DNA of 64,000 nucleotides from Bacillota bacterium (GTDB lineage Bacteria; Bacillota; Clostridia; Lachnospirales; Lachnospiraceae), in contig JAEYFP010000030.1 in assembly GCA_023402845.1 (NCBI GenBank), positions 62,001 to 126,000 on the forward strand, written 5' to 3'. The notes beneath the pieces are model-generated. The model saw only the letters and a list, made by a program, of their open reading frames with translations. It was not told the origin of the DNA and made no database searches. The first letter of the stretch is position 1. Every line of letters begins with the position of its first letter. Shown in pieces: positions 32,185 to 40,993 of the stretch. Made by a program: the position numbers and the translations under genes.

Positions 32185-33369
32185 TTACAAAATGAATTCG
32201 CGGGAAATGAAATAGGAATCTTGTCTTATCATGTGCATCAGAACAGCAATATATAAACTATGCAAGTCTTCCTTCCCGCATTCGCCGTGTATGATATCGG
32301 CAGCTCTTTGTATTCTGTAACGGATTGTGTTTGGGTGCTGATAAAGTATTTCGGCGGTCAATTTTATATTATAACCGGATTTTACATATTCCTGCAGCGT
32401 GTCCAGCATAGTTGTCCGGTTCAATTGATCATAATCCATAATTTTGCGGATAATGACCTCATAATATTGCCGACAGCATCTGTCAAACAGCATCGGCAAC
32501 AGGATCTGATAAATGCCAATTTCCGAAAAAACAGTAAGGCTTGTGTGTTTGAACCATGAATAGCAACAGGCGAAATAGCATTCTTTTATGCATAAATCCA
32601 ATTCCTTTACAGGGGGATGAATCTGGCTGATTCCTATTTTCATTTTTGTTTCTGTAATGTGCAGACGGATGAGAAGTGCTCGAAATTGTTCTATGTAGGA
32701 GCTGCTTTGATCCTCGTTAAAATTATGGAGAATAAAGAGGCCCTCCTCAAACCGATACAGCACATAGCCGGCGTTTATATAAGTCTTGTTTTTTCGTTGA
32801 GCAGATTCATTCAGAAGCTCCTCAATTATCCAGTAGTCTGAGCTGTTTTCCGGCATCAGATACATGCATGCGGCTTTTTGTTTGTGAGAGGGGTTTATAG
32901 TAGTTGCTTTTTCGATTGCCTGCGGCAGAGAATATTGATTATAAATGATTTCCTGAAAATCTTTTTCATATTTTAAATAATTTTTTTTTGCCTTCATGTA
33001 ATCATTCACATTTACAATCACATCTTCAATATAAGTATTTTTAAAGACATATAAAGGAATTCCATTATCATCTGCAAGAATTGATAATTCCGGAGGAAGG
33101 GCATGATAGGAGGCCGCTTTAATCGCAAGACCTGATATCCCCATATTCATTAGTCTGGTAATGGTAGAAACGATCAGTTCCGGACATCCGTTTGCGAATA
33201 GTAAGGTTGATACGATAAAGTCTCCTCTATAGTAATTATCCGCTGCCGTATTCATGTTTTCATATTCAAAAATCACAATATTTTCAATTTTGTTATTCAA
33301 TCCGCTGTTTCCTGCGATCATCCTAAAATCATTCAGACCTTTAATGTATTGGAATTCTCTGATTCTCAT
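32185..33369 (-). CDS. PucR-family transcriptional regulator
   Basis: A 394-aa regulator. The N-terminal part (about 1-125) is PucR-like, with RGDFIVSTLLFANGCPELIV and MNMGISGLAIKA. The C-terminal helix-turn-helix of the PucR/CdaR type reads LDTLQEYVKSGYNIKLTAEI followed by YQHPNTIRYRIQRAADI. The middle region is a divergent GGDEF-like or linker segment. ATG 33369 is preferred because it has GAGGGG directly upstream; an in-frame ATG 20 codons earlier lacks one. Members control purine, sugar-acid or amino acid catabolism. The neighbouring aminotransferase and importer are plausible targets, but that is inference from position. Confidence 0.88.
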   Translation of the reverse strand: MRIREFQYIKGLNDFRMIAGNSGLNNKIENIVIFEYENMNTAADNYYRGDFIVSTLLFANGCPELIVSTITRLMNMGISGLAIKAASYHALPPELSILADDNGIPLYVFKNTYIEDVIVNVNDYMKAKKNYLKYEKDFQEIIYNQYSLPQAIEKATTINPSHKQKAACMYLMPENSSDYWIIEELLNESAQRKNKTYINAGYVLYRFEEGLFILHNFNEDQSSSYIEQFRALLIRLHITETKMKIGISQIHPPVKELDLCIKECYFACCYSWFKHTSLTVFSEIGIYQILLPMLFDRCCRQYYEVIIRKIMDYDQLNRTTMLDTLQEYVKSGYNIKLTAEILYQHPNTIRYRIQRAADIIHGECGKEDLHSLYIAVLMHMIRQDSYFISREFIL

Positions 33370-33596
33370 ATGCCCCTCATTTCTGCCCTGTTCTATAATT
33401 GTATGATAGTTTATTATAAAGATAATCACAAATACTTTAAAGTGTTTTCATTTAAAATTAATAAAGAGTAAAAAAACAGCAATTTTTTTGCAAAAAAAAA
33501 ATAATTGTGGTATTCTAACTATAATATTCAAAAATACGGGTTTTTAAAGTACTCTGCCCAAGGACAAATATCCGAATGCAAGGAGCAATACATAAC
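33370..33596. other. Intergenic region between the pucR-like and vanY-like genes
   Basis: A 227-base AT-rich divergent spacer. It contains a perfect palindrome ACTTTAAAGT (33434-33443) and a second TTTAAAGT at 33543-33550. Possible minus-strand promoters include TTGTGA-17-TATCAT. A plus-strand TATAAT at about 33516 has no good -35. There is a run of ten As before it. No gene is seen. Confidence 0.4.
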
Positions 33597-34709
33597 ATGG
33601 AGCGCAAGGACAAAATTGTGAGAACTTTGCTGAATCAGGCAAAGCAGCGTCCGGTTTTTAAAATTCCGGTCATTGTGATCATCACATGCATCATGTGGTT
33701 TTATTATTTGGCGAATGGAATCAGACGCAATAAGGGGCGCTGCTGTATTCTTTTGTCTGCGGCAGTTTTGTTCTTTTTCTGCACGAGCTTTTCCCTTCGT
33801 GCACAGGGGCAGATGAAAGAGGCAGCTGCTGTGGATCCGCTTGGGGAAGAGATTCAAAAACAGATTATTCAGACGGATACAAAGCTGGAACAGAACGATA
33901 CAACAATTGTTGCAAATATACCGCTTTACGCATCTGCTCCGCAGATATCCGATTATATTGAAACAGACGGAGAGCCTGCGGACGAGGAAGATATCGATGC
34001 ATTTATTAAAAATACAAGGGAACAGACAGAGCAGGAATTAGAGGGCAGCGGACAAACGGAGGCCGGACAATCCAATACGGAGGCGGGCGAGGTTGTCATA
34101 TATGACGAAAAGGGCCGTCAAATTGAAGCTGATTTTGAAGAGGACTGGAAGCTGATCCTTGTCAATAAGCAGAATCCGGTGCCTGAGGATTATGAGATGG
34201 AGCTTGTATCGGTGAACGGAAGCATGCAGGTGGACAAGCGTATTGCAAAGCCCCTTGCCGAGATGTTGGATGTTGCGCAAAAGGATGGCGTGAGCCTGAT
34301 GATCTGCTCTGCATACAGGAGCTTTGACAGGCAGACAATATTATTTGAAATTAAAATAAGAAGGTTAATGAACAGCGGTATGAATTATTTGGAGGCTTAT
34401 GCCGAGTCGTCATATTCCGTGACAGTGCCTGGAACAAGCGAACATGAGCTGGGACTTGCTCTTGATATTGTGTCCCCTTCCTATACAAGCTTAAATGAAG
34501 GCTTTCAGGATACGGAGGCGGGGGAATGGCTGAGGACACATGCAAGTGAATACGGCTTTATTCTGCGGTATCCAAAGGGTAAGGAATATATTACTGGAAT
34601 TACTTATGAGCCATGGCACTTTCGTTATGTGGGAGAGCAGGCAGCACAGGAAATTACAAAGAGCGGACTGTCGCTTGAAGAATACTTAAAACAGATAGGA
34701 ATGAAATAG
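33597..34709 (+). CDS. VanY-family D-alanyl-D-alanine carboxypeptidase
   Basis: A 370-aa peptidase that trims the terminal D-Ala from peptidoglycan stem peptides. There are two hydrophobic segments near the N-terminus (about 18-36 and 46-62), an acidic Gln/Glu-rich stalk (about 65-185) and a C-terminal zinc peptidase domain. The domain has MICSAYRSFDRQTILFE, the His and Asp ligands in GTSEHELGLALDIV and the catalytic Glu and third His in YEPWHFRYVG. The start is ATG 33597 with AAGGAG 11 bases upstream; ATG 33576 is an alternative. tgt begins one base after the stop codon, so they are probably cotranscribed. It is not part of a vancomycin-resistance cluster. Confidence 0.92.
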   Translation: MERKDKIVRTLLNQAKQRPVFKIPVIVIITCIMWFYYLANGIRRNKGRCCILLSAAVLFFFCTSFSLRAQGQMKEAAAVDPLGEEIQKQIIQTDTKLEQNDTTIVANIPLYASAPQISDYIETDGEPADEEDIDAFIKNTREQTEQELEGSGQTEAGQSNTEAGEVVIYDEKGRQIEADFEEDWKLILVNKQNPVPEDYEMELVSVNGSMQVDKRIAKPLAEMLDVAQKDGVSLMICSAYRSFDRQTILFEIKIRRLMNSGMNYLEAYAESSYSVTVPGTSEHELGLALDIVSPSYTSLNEGFQDTEAGEWLRTHASEYGFILRYPKGKEYITGITYEPWHFRYVGEQAAQEITKSGLSLEEYLKQIGMK

Positions 34710-34710
34710 G

Positions 34711-35868
34711 ATGTATCGGATTATCAAACAAGAAGGCAGGGCCAAGCGTGCAGAATTTCAAACGGTGCACGGGACAATTCAGACACCGGTATTTATGAAC
34801 GTAGGTACGGCGGCTGCGATCAAGGGCGCCGTTTCTACAGAGGATTTGCTTCAGATCAAGACGCAGGTGGAACTTTCCAACACGTATCACTTGCATGTAA
34901 GGCCCGGCGATGAAATTATAAAGAAGCTTGGGGGGCTGCATAAATTTATGGTTTGGGAGAAGCCCATCCTGACCGATTCTGGGGGCTTTCAGGTGTTTTC
35001 TTTGAGCAGCCTCAGAAAAATAAAAGAAGAGGGTGTCTATTTCCATTCCCATGTGGACGGCAGAAAAATATTCATGGGACCGGAGCAAAGTATGCAAATC
35101 CAGTCCAATCTTGCATCGACAATTGCGATGGCGTTTGACGAATGCCCGAGTGCCAAGGCGGAGCGAGGTTATGTTCAGGCATCTGTGGATCGGACAACGC
35201 GCTGGCTTGCGCGCTGTAAGGAAGAAATGACGCGTTTGAATATGCTGCCCGGCACACTTAACCCAAATCAAATGCTGTTTGGAATAAATCAAGGAGCCAT
35301 CTTTGCGGATATCAGAATTGAGCATGCCAAACAGATTTCGGAGCTGGATCTTGCCGGTTATGCAGTAGGGGGTCTGGCGGTCGGCGAAACGCATGAAGAA
35401 ATGTATCATATTTTGGAAGAGGTTGTGCCGTATCTGCCGCAAGACAAACCGACTTATTTAATGGGAGTCGGTACGCCCGCCAATATATTGGAAAGCGTGG
35501 AGCGCGGCGTTGATTTTTTTGATTGTGTTTATCCGACAAGGAACGGTCGTCACGGTCATCTTTATACGAATCAAGGCAAGCTCAACCTGTTTAATGCGCA
35601 GTATGAGCTGGATGAGAGACCAATTGAGGAGGGCTGTACATGTCCGGCATGCAGGCGATATTCGCGTGCCTACATCAGACATCTTTTAAAGGCGAAGGAA
35701 ATGCTCGGCATGCGGCTATGTGTACTCCATAATCTCTATTTTTATAATACGATGATGGAGGAAATCAGGCAGGCGCTGGAGCAGGGAAATTTTGCAGAAT
35801 ATAAAAAAGAAAAGCTTGCCTGTATGCAGAGCGGAATAACGGCTATAACCCCAGGTAATAATGCTTAA
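34711..35868 (+). CDS. tgt: Queuine tRNA-ribosyltransferase
   Basis: Exchanges guanine 34 of Asn, Asp, His and Tyr tRNAs for preQ1. The 385-aa protein has MNVGTAAAIKGAVSTEDL, the active-site Asp in ILTDSGGFQVFSL, GINQGAIFADIR, the nucleophilic Asp in FFDCVYPTRNGRHGH and the zinc site CTCPACRRYSRAYIRHLLKA with a later His (VLHNLYF). The start is one base after the vanY-like stop codon. In many Firmicutes tgt is followed by yajC, as here. Confidence 0.97.
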   Translation: MYRIIKQEGRAKRAEFQTVHGTIQTPVFMNVGTAAAIKGAVSTEDLLQIKTQVELSNTYHLHVRPGDEIIKKLGGLHKFMVWEKPILTDSGGFQVFSLSSLRKIKEEGVYFHSHVDGRKIFMGPEQSMQIQSNLASTIAMAFDECPSAKAERGYVQASVDRTTRWLARCKEEMTRLNMLPGTLNPNQMLFGINQGAIFADIRIEHAKQISELDLAGYAVGGLAVGETHEEMYHILEEVVPYLPQDKPTYLMGVGTPANILESVERGVDFFDCVYPTRNGRHGHLYTNQGKLNLFNAQYELDERPIEEGCTCPACRRYSRAYIRHLLKAKEMLGMRLCVLHNLYFYNTMMEEIRQALEQGNFAEYKKEKLACMQSGITAITPGNNA

Positions 35869-35884
35869 AATATTCATAAAATGC

Positions 35885-35913
35885 TTGATGAATGAGGAAT
35901 AATTGTGTATGAT
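35885..35913 (+). promoter_or_regulatory. Promoter for yajC
   Basis: TTGATG (35885-35890), a 17-base spacer and TATGAT (35908-35913), about 45 bases before yajC and just after tgt. Confidence 0.6.
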
Positions 35914-35956
35914 ATAAAAGCACAGATTTTATAGAGCGGAATACAGGAGGAATGAT

Positions 35957-36274
35957 ATGTATACATTTTTAACTGAAGCGACGACAACATCAGCGTCAGC
36001 GAATATTGTGATGATCGTACTTTATGTGGTAGTCATCGGCGGATTTTTTTATTTTGCAATGATCCGTCCTCAGAAAAAAGAACAGACGAGAATGAGTGCG
36101 ATGCTGTCTGAATTGGAAACGGGAGACAGCGTTCTTACAAACAGCGGTTTTTACGGAATTGTCATTGATATTACGGATGACACGGTCATCGTGGAATTTG
36201 GCAATAATAAAAACTGCAGAATTCCGATGCAGAAGTCGGCGATCGCACAGATTGAAAAATCAACCGCCGAATAA
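35957..36274 (+). CDS. yajC: Preprotein translocase accessory subunit YajC
   Basis: A 105-aa protein with one membrane helix (about 15-37, IVMIVLYVVVIGGFFYFAMI) followed directly by the family hallmark RPQKKEQTRMSAMLSELETG and the beta-rich DSVLTNSGFYGIVIDITDDT. It associates with SecDF and YidC at the translocon. AGGAGGA precedes the ATG. It is located after tgt, the usual order, and a hairpin terminator follows. Confidence 0.96.
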   Translation: MYTFLTEATTTSASANIVMIVLYVVVIGGFFYFAMIRPQKKEQTRMSAMLSELETGDSVLTNSGFYGIVIDITDDTVIVEFGNNKNCRIPMQKSAIAQIEKSTAE

Positions 36275-36310
36275 AGCATCCGCTCAGAAACATATATGAA
36301 GCACAATTCG

Positions 36311-36340
36311 GGATGCTCCTATGGTTGGGGCATCCTTTCC
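36311..36340 (+). terminator. Probable terminator after yajC
   Basis: GGATGCTCC (36311-36319) pairs with GGGGCATCC (36327-36335) with one G-T pair, loop of seven, followed by TTTCCTT. The left arm can also pair with AGCATCC at 36278-36284, so two folds compete. Confidence 0.55.
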
Positions 36341-36386
36341 TTCATAAAAAATTAGTATAAGTACTTATGATGGAAGGCAGGTGTGC

Positions 36387-36412
36387 AAAGAGCCTGTTGA
36401 AGGCTTTTATTT
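36387..36412 (+). other. Short hairpin with T tail just before leuB
   Basis: AAGAGCCT (36388-36395) pairs with AGGCTTTT (36401-36408), including one G-T pair, loop GTTGA, followed by ATTT. It lies 25 bases before the leuB start, in the expected place of an attenuator. A 14-codon frame (36370-36414) with adjacent Leu-Leu codons in the stem and an Ile codon at its end runs across it, but it has no ribosome binding site. Confidence 0.4.
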
Positions 36413-36436
36413 AACAGAATTTAAGAGGTGAATCAG

Positions 36437-37522
36437 ATGAAATTTCAGATAGCATGTATTCCCGGCGACGGAATCGGGCCGGAAATTGTAGCAGAAGCCC
36501 AAAAAGTTCTGGACCGGACTGCGAACCGGTTCGGACATGAATTTATTTATACAAAGCTGCTGCTCGGAGGCGCTTCCATCGATGTACACGGCATTCCGCT
36601 GACGGAAGAAACCATTGAAAAAGCAAAGGCTTCCGATGCGGTGCTGATGGGTTCGATCGGAGGAGATGCAGCGACATCGCCATGGTATCGGCTTGCACCA
36701 AATCTAAGGCCGGAGGCAGGACTGCTCGGTATCAGAAAAGCACTGAACTTATTTGCCAATTTGAGGCCGGCTGTTCTATATGAAGAGCTTGCAGATGCCT
36801 GTCCGTTAAAAAAGGAAATTATCAGCGATGGGTTTGATATGATCATTATGCGCGAACTTACCGGAGGACTGTATTTCGGAGAGCGAAAGACCGTAGAAGA
36901 AAACGGAGTCAGGAAAGCAATCGATACACTGACCTATGATGAAAATGAGATCAGAAGAATTGCTGTGAAAAGCTTCGAGATTGCAAAAAAGAGGCGGGGT
37001 AAGGTGATAAGTGTTGACAAGGCAAACGTGCTTGATTCCTCAAGGCTGTGGAGAAGCGTCGTTGAAGAGGTGGCGGGAGATTATCCTGATGTGGAGTTGT
37101 CCCATATGCTTGTCGATAACTGTGCGATGCAGCTTGTCAAAGATCCGGCACAGTTTGATGTAATCCTTACAGAGAATATGTTCGGTGATATTCTGTCGGA
37201 TGAGGCCAGTATGGTGACTGGTTCGATCGGAATGCTGGCTTCCGCGAGTTTGAATGACACGAGCTTTGGGCTTTATGAACCGAGCCATGGCTCGGCACCG
37301 GATATTGCGGGAATGAACAAGGCAAATCCGATCGCGACGATCCTTTCGGCTTCGATGCTTCTTCGGTACTCTCTGAATCTGGATGCGGAAGCCGATGCTG
37401 TGGAAGCGGCGGTCAAGCAGGTACTGAAAGAGGGCTACCGGACGGGTGATATTATGTCGAATGGCTGTAAGCTCGTCGGAACGGCAGAAATGGGAACGTT
37501 GATTGCAGATAGGATCCTATAA
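36437..37522 (+). CDS. leuB: 3-isopropylmalate dehydrogenase
   Basis: Oxidative decarboxylation of 3-isopropylmalate in leucine synthesis. The 361-aa protein has IACIPGDGIGPEIVAEAQKV, the LeuB-type RELTGGLYFGERKTVEENG, KANVLDSSRLWR, VDNCAMQLVKDPAQFD, TENMFGDILSDEASM and the NAD-binding EPSHGSAPDIAGMNKANPIA. ATG 36437 has GAGGTG 8 bases upstream; a GTG at 36428 is part of that site. It is the first gene of leuB-ilvD-ilvB. The other leucine genes (leuA, leuC, leuD) are not in the window. Confidence 0.96.
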   Translation: MKFQIACIPGDGIGPEIVAEAQKVLDRTANRFGHEFIYTKLLLGGASIDVHGIPLTEETIEKAKASDAVLMGSIGGDAATSPWYRLAPNLRPEAGLLGIRKALNLFANLRPAVLYEELADACPLKKEIISDGFDMIIMRELTGGLYFGERKTVEENGVRKAIDTLTYDENEIRRIAVKSFEIAKKRRGKVISVDKANVLDSSRLWRSVVEEVAGDYPDVELSHMLVDNCAMQLVKDPAQFDVILTENMFGDILSDEASMVTGSIGMLASASLNDTSFGLYEPSHGSAPDIAGMNKANPIATILSASMLLRYSLNLDAEADAVEAAVKQVLKEGYRTGDIMSNGCKLVGTAEMGTLIADRIL

Positions 37523-37547
37523 AATAAAAAGAAAAGGGGAAAATACG

Positions 37548-39215
37548 ATGAAAAGTGACGCAGTTACAAAGGGAGCACAGCAGGCTCCGCACAGATCGCT
37601 GTTTAATGCGCTTGGTTTTACAAAAGAAGAAATGGAACGCCCGCTGATCGGAATTGTCAGCTCTTATAATGAAATTGTTCCGGGACATATGAATCTTGAT
37701 AAAATCGTGGAGGCCGTCAAGTTGGGAGTTGCTATGGCCGGCGGGACACCCGTCGTATTTCCTGCAATCGCTGTTTGTGACGGTATTGCAATGGGGCATA
37801 TCGGAATGAAGTATTCCCTTGCAACGAGAGATCTGATTGCTGATTCTACGGAATGTATGGCGCTTGCGCATCAGTTTGACGCACTTGTCATGGTTCCAAA
37901 CTGTGACAAAAACGTGCCGGGGCTTTTAATGGCCGCTGCAAGAGTAAACGTGCCGACTGTGTTCGTGTCGGGCGGTCCGATGCTGGCGGGACGCGTGCAC
38001 GGAGAAAAGACGAGCCTTTCCAGTATGTTTGAGGCAGTCGGTGCATTGTCTGCCGGAAAGCTGACAGAAGAGGATATTATGGAATTTGAAGAAAAGGCCT
38101 GTCCGACATGCGGCTCCTGCTCGGGTATGTATACCGCAAACAGCATGAACTGTCTGACGGAGGTGCTTGGCATGGGTCTGCGGGGCAACGGCACGGTACC
38201 GGCTGTTTATTCGGAACGCATTCGGATTGCCAAGCATGCGGGCATGCAGGTTATGGAGATGTTAAGACAGAATATCCGTCCGCGGGATATTATGACAGAA
38301 AAAGCATTTTTAAATGCGCTCACGGTAGATATGGCGCTTGGCTGTTCTACGAACTCCATGCTGCATCTGCCGGCAATTGCTTATGAGGCAGGTGTTGAGC
38401 TGAATCTTGATATTGCAAATGAAATCAGTGCACGGACGCCGAACTTGTGTCATTTGGCGCCGGCGGGACATACTTATATAGAAGAATTAAATGAAGCGGG
38501 CGGCGTTTATGCAGTTATGAACGAATTGGATAAAAAAGGCCTGCTTTATACGGAACTGATTACTGTTACAGGGAAAACTGTCAAGGAGAATATTGAGAAC
38601 TGCATTAATAAAAATCCGGAGGTTATTCGTCCGGTTGAAAATCCGTACAGTCAGACAGGCGGTATTGCCATTTTAAAAGGAAATCTTGCTCCGGATTCGG
38701 GTGTGGTAAAGCGTTCCGCAGTTGTGCCGGAAATGCTTGTACATGAAGGCCCGGCAAGAGTCTTCGAATGCGAAGAGGATGCGGTAAATGCGATTAAGAA
38801 CGGAAAGATTGTGGAGGGGGATGTGGTTGTGATTCGTTACGAAGGTCCAAAAGGCGGACCGGGTATGCGGGAAATGCTCAATCCGACTTCTGCGATTGCC
38901 GGCATGGGGCTTGGATCGAGCGTGGCTCTCATTACTGACGGTCGCTTTTCCGGGGCTTCCAGAGGCGCTTCAATCGGTCATGTATGTCCGGAGGCAGCTG
39001 TCGGCGGTCCGATCGCGCTTGTAAAAGAAGGAGATCTGATCAAAATTAATATTCCTGAAAACAGGCTGGATTTTGATGTTTCCGAAGAAGAGCTTGCGAA
39101 AAGAAAAGCAGAATGGAAGCCGAAGGAACCAAAGGTGAAGACAGGATATCTTGCGAGATATCAAAAACTTGTAACGAGTGGTGATAAGGGTGCCGTACTG
39201 CGGATTCCGGACTGA
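37548..39215 (+). CDS. ilvD: Dihydroxy-acid dehydratase
   Basis: Dehydrates 2,3-dihydroxy-isovalerate and -methylvalerate in valine and isoleucine synthesis, using an oxygen-sensitive Fe-S cluster. The 555-aa protein has the cluster cysteines in LVMVPNCDKNVPGLLMAA and KACPTCGSCSGMYTANSM, plus ALGCSTNSMLHLPAIAYEAG and ITDGRFSGASRGASIGHV. The start ATG is preceded by AAAAGGGGA; an earlier in-frame start inside the leuB end is rejected. It is cotranscribed with leuB, 25 bases apart. Confidence 0.97.
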   Translation: MKSDAVTKGAQQAPHRSLFNALGFTKEEMERPLIGIVSSYNEIVPGHMNLDKIVEAVKLGVAMAGGTPVVFPAIAVCDGIAMGHIGMKYSLATRDLIADSTECMALAHQFDALVMVPNCDKNVPGLLMAAARVNVPTVFVSGGPMLAGRVHGEKTSLSSMFEAVGALSAGKLTEEDIMEFEEKACPTCGSCSGMYTANSMNCLTEVLGMGLRGNGTVPAVYSERIRIAKHAGMQVMEMLRQNIRPRDIMTEKAFLNALTVDMALGCSTNSMLHLPAIAYEAGVELNLDIANEISARTPNLCHLAPAGHTYIEELNEAGGVYAVMNELDKKGLLYTELITVTGKTVKENIENCINKNPEVIRPVENPYSQTGGIAILKGNLAPDSGVVKRSAVVPEMLVHEGPARVFECEEDAVNAIKNGKIVEGDVVVIRYEGPKGGPGMREMLNPTSAIAGMGLGSSVALITDGRFSGASRGASIGHVCPEAAVGGPIALVKEGDLIKINIPENRLDFDVSEEELAKRKAEWKPKEPKVKTGYLARYQKLVTSGDKGAVLRIPD

Positions 39216-39277
39216 AAAAGGATTACAAAAACAGATAAAAGTTTTAATAAATCAAGATAAAACGAGGAGTGTGGAAT

Positions 39278-40957
39278 ATGCTGTTGACCGGTGCGCAGAT
39301 TGTAATGGAGTGTTTGAAGGAACAGGGAGTAGATACGGTATTTGGTTATCCGGGCGGTACAATTTTAAATATTTATGATGAACTGTACAAATATCAGGAT
39401 ACAATCAAACATTATCTGACTTCTCATGAGCAAGGTGCTGCTCATGCCGCCGACGGATATGCGAGGGCGACGGGCAGAGTCGGTGTCTGCTTGGCGACAT
39501 CCGGTCCGGGGGCGACGAATCTTGTGACAGGCATTGCGACCGCTTATATGGATTCTGTGCCGCTTGTTGCAATTACGGCAAATGTGGTGCTGCCGCTGCT
39601 TGGAAAGGATACTTTTCAGGAGGTCGATATTGCAGGTGTGACGATGCCGATTACCAAGCATGGTTATATTGTAAAGGACGTGAAGGAACTTGCAGCAACG
39701 ATCAGAAAGGCATTTTCAATCGCCCGTTCCGGCAGACCAGGTCCCGTCCTTGTGGATATTACAAAGGATGTTACCGCAAATAAAACGGAATATACGCCGG
39801 TAAAGCCGGAGGCGCTTATCGTGTCAAAAAATTATACGGAGGCGGATATTGAAAAAGCGTTGGAGCTGATTGAATATTCCGAGCGTCCTTATATTTATTC
39901 GGGCGGCGGAACGGTGATTTCGGGTGCATTTGATGAGCTTGCGGAGTTTGCACATAAAATAGAAGCACCTGTCTGCGATACCCTGATGGGGAAAGGCGGC
40001 TTTGACGGAACAGACGAGCTTTACACAGGGATGATCGGGATGCATGGTACGAAGACGGCGAACTTTGGCGTGAGCAAGTGTGACCTGCTCATCGCAATCG
40101 GTGCACGTTTCTCGGACCGTGTGGTAGGGAATGCACAAAAATTTGCAAACGGCGCTAAAATTCTGCATATCGATATCGATCCTGCAGAAATCAATAAAAA
40201 TATAAAGACAGACGCGAGCGTAATCGGAGATGTGAAGGAAGTGCTTTCGATATTAAATCAGAGGCTTTCAAAACAAAACCATCCCGAGTGGCTTGCACTG
40301 ATCAAAGAATATAAAGAAAGCTACCCTCTAAAATATCCCCGGCATGTGCTGACCTGCCCTTATGTTGTCGAAGAAATTTACAGAGTGACAAATGGGGAAG
40401 CAATCATTACGACTGATGTCGGGCAGCACCAGATGTGGGCGGCGCAGTTTTATAAATATACGAAGCCGAGGACATTCCTTTCTTCGGGCGGACTCGGAAC
40501 GATGGGCTATGGACTTGGCGCCTGCATCGGTGCAAAGGTCGGCTGCCCGCAAAAGACTGTTATCAATATCGGAGGAGACGGCTGTTTCCGCATGAACATG
40601 AATGAACTTGCTACCGCAAGCCGCTATGATATTCCGATTATTCAGGTTATTATCAATAATTCGGTACTCGGCATGGTGCGCCAGTGGCAGACGCTGTTTT
40701 ATGAAAAAAGATATTCCAATACGGTGTTTAACGATAAGGTGGATTATGTGAAGGTGGCTGAGGCACTTGGCTGCGAGGCCATCCGAGTGACAGAAAAAGA
40801 GGAAATTGGGCCTGCGGTGGAAAAGGCGATTGCATTGAACAAGCCGGTTGTGATAGAATGTGTAGTTGACAGTGACGATAAAGTGTTTCCGATGGTTCCT
40901 GCCGGAGCTGCTATTGAGGAAGCCTTTGATGCTGATGATCTGAAAAATAATAAATAA
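39278..40957 (+). CDS. ilvB: Acetolactate synthase large subunit
   Basis: A ThDP enzyme forming acetolactate or acetohydroxybutyrate from pyruvate. The 559-aa protein has FGYPGGTILNIYDELYKY, the catalytic Glu in HYLTSHEQGAAHAADGYARA, ATSGPGATNLVTGIATAYMD, and the ThDP-binding NIGGDGCFRMNMNELATA followed by VIINNSVLGMVRQWQ. ATG 39278 has GAGGAG 8 bases upstream. No small regulatory subunit (ilvN/ilvH) follows; the next gene is an L,D-transpeptidase. Feedback control must therefore come from a subunit encoded elsewhere or be lacking. Confidence 0.95.
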   Translation: MLLTGAQIVMECLKEQGVDTVFGYPGGTILNIYDELYKYQDTIKHYLTSHEQGAAHAADGYARATGRVGVCLATSGPGATNLVTGIATAYMDSVPLVAITANVVLPLLGKDTFQEVDIAGVTMPITKHGYIVKDVKELAATIRKAFSIARSGRPGPVLVDITKDVTANKTEYTPVKPEALIVSKNYTEADIEKALELIEYSERPYIYSGGGTVISGAFDELAEFAHKIEAPVCDTLMGKGGFDGTDELYTGMIGMHGTKTANFGVSKCDLLIAIGARFSDRVVGNAQKFANGAKILHIDIDPAEINKNIKTDASVIGDVKEVLSILNQRLSKQNHPEWLALIKEYKESYPLKYPRHVLTCPYVVEEIYRVTNGEAIITTDVGQHQMWAAQFYKYTKPRTFLSSGGLGTMGYGLGACIGAKVGCPQKTVINIGGDGCFRMNMNELATASRYDIPIIQVIINNSVLGMVRQWQTLFYEKRYSNTVFNDKVDYVKVAEALGCEAIRVTEKEEIGPAVEKAIALNKPVVIECVVDSDDKVFPMVPAGAAIEEAFDADDLKNNK

Positions 40958-40993
40958 AGATTCCAAAAGCCGTTTTGTAAAGGATTATAGAGG

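Noticed and set aside
33505..33521. Promoter TTGTGG with TATAAT before the vanY-like gene
   Set aside because: The two boxes are only about nine bases apart, too close for a SigA promoter.
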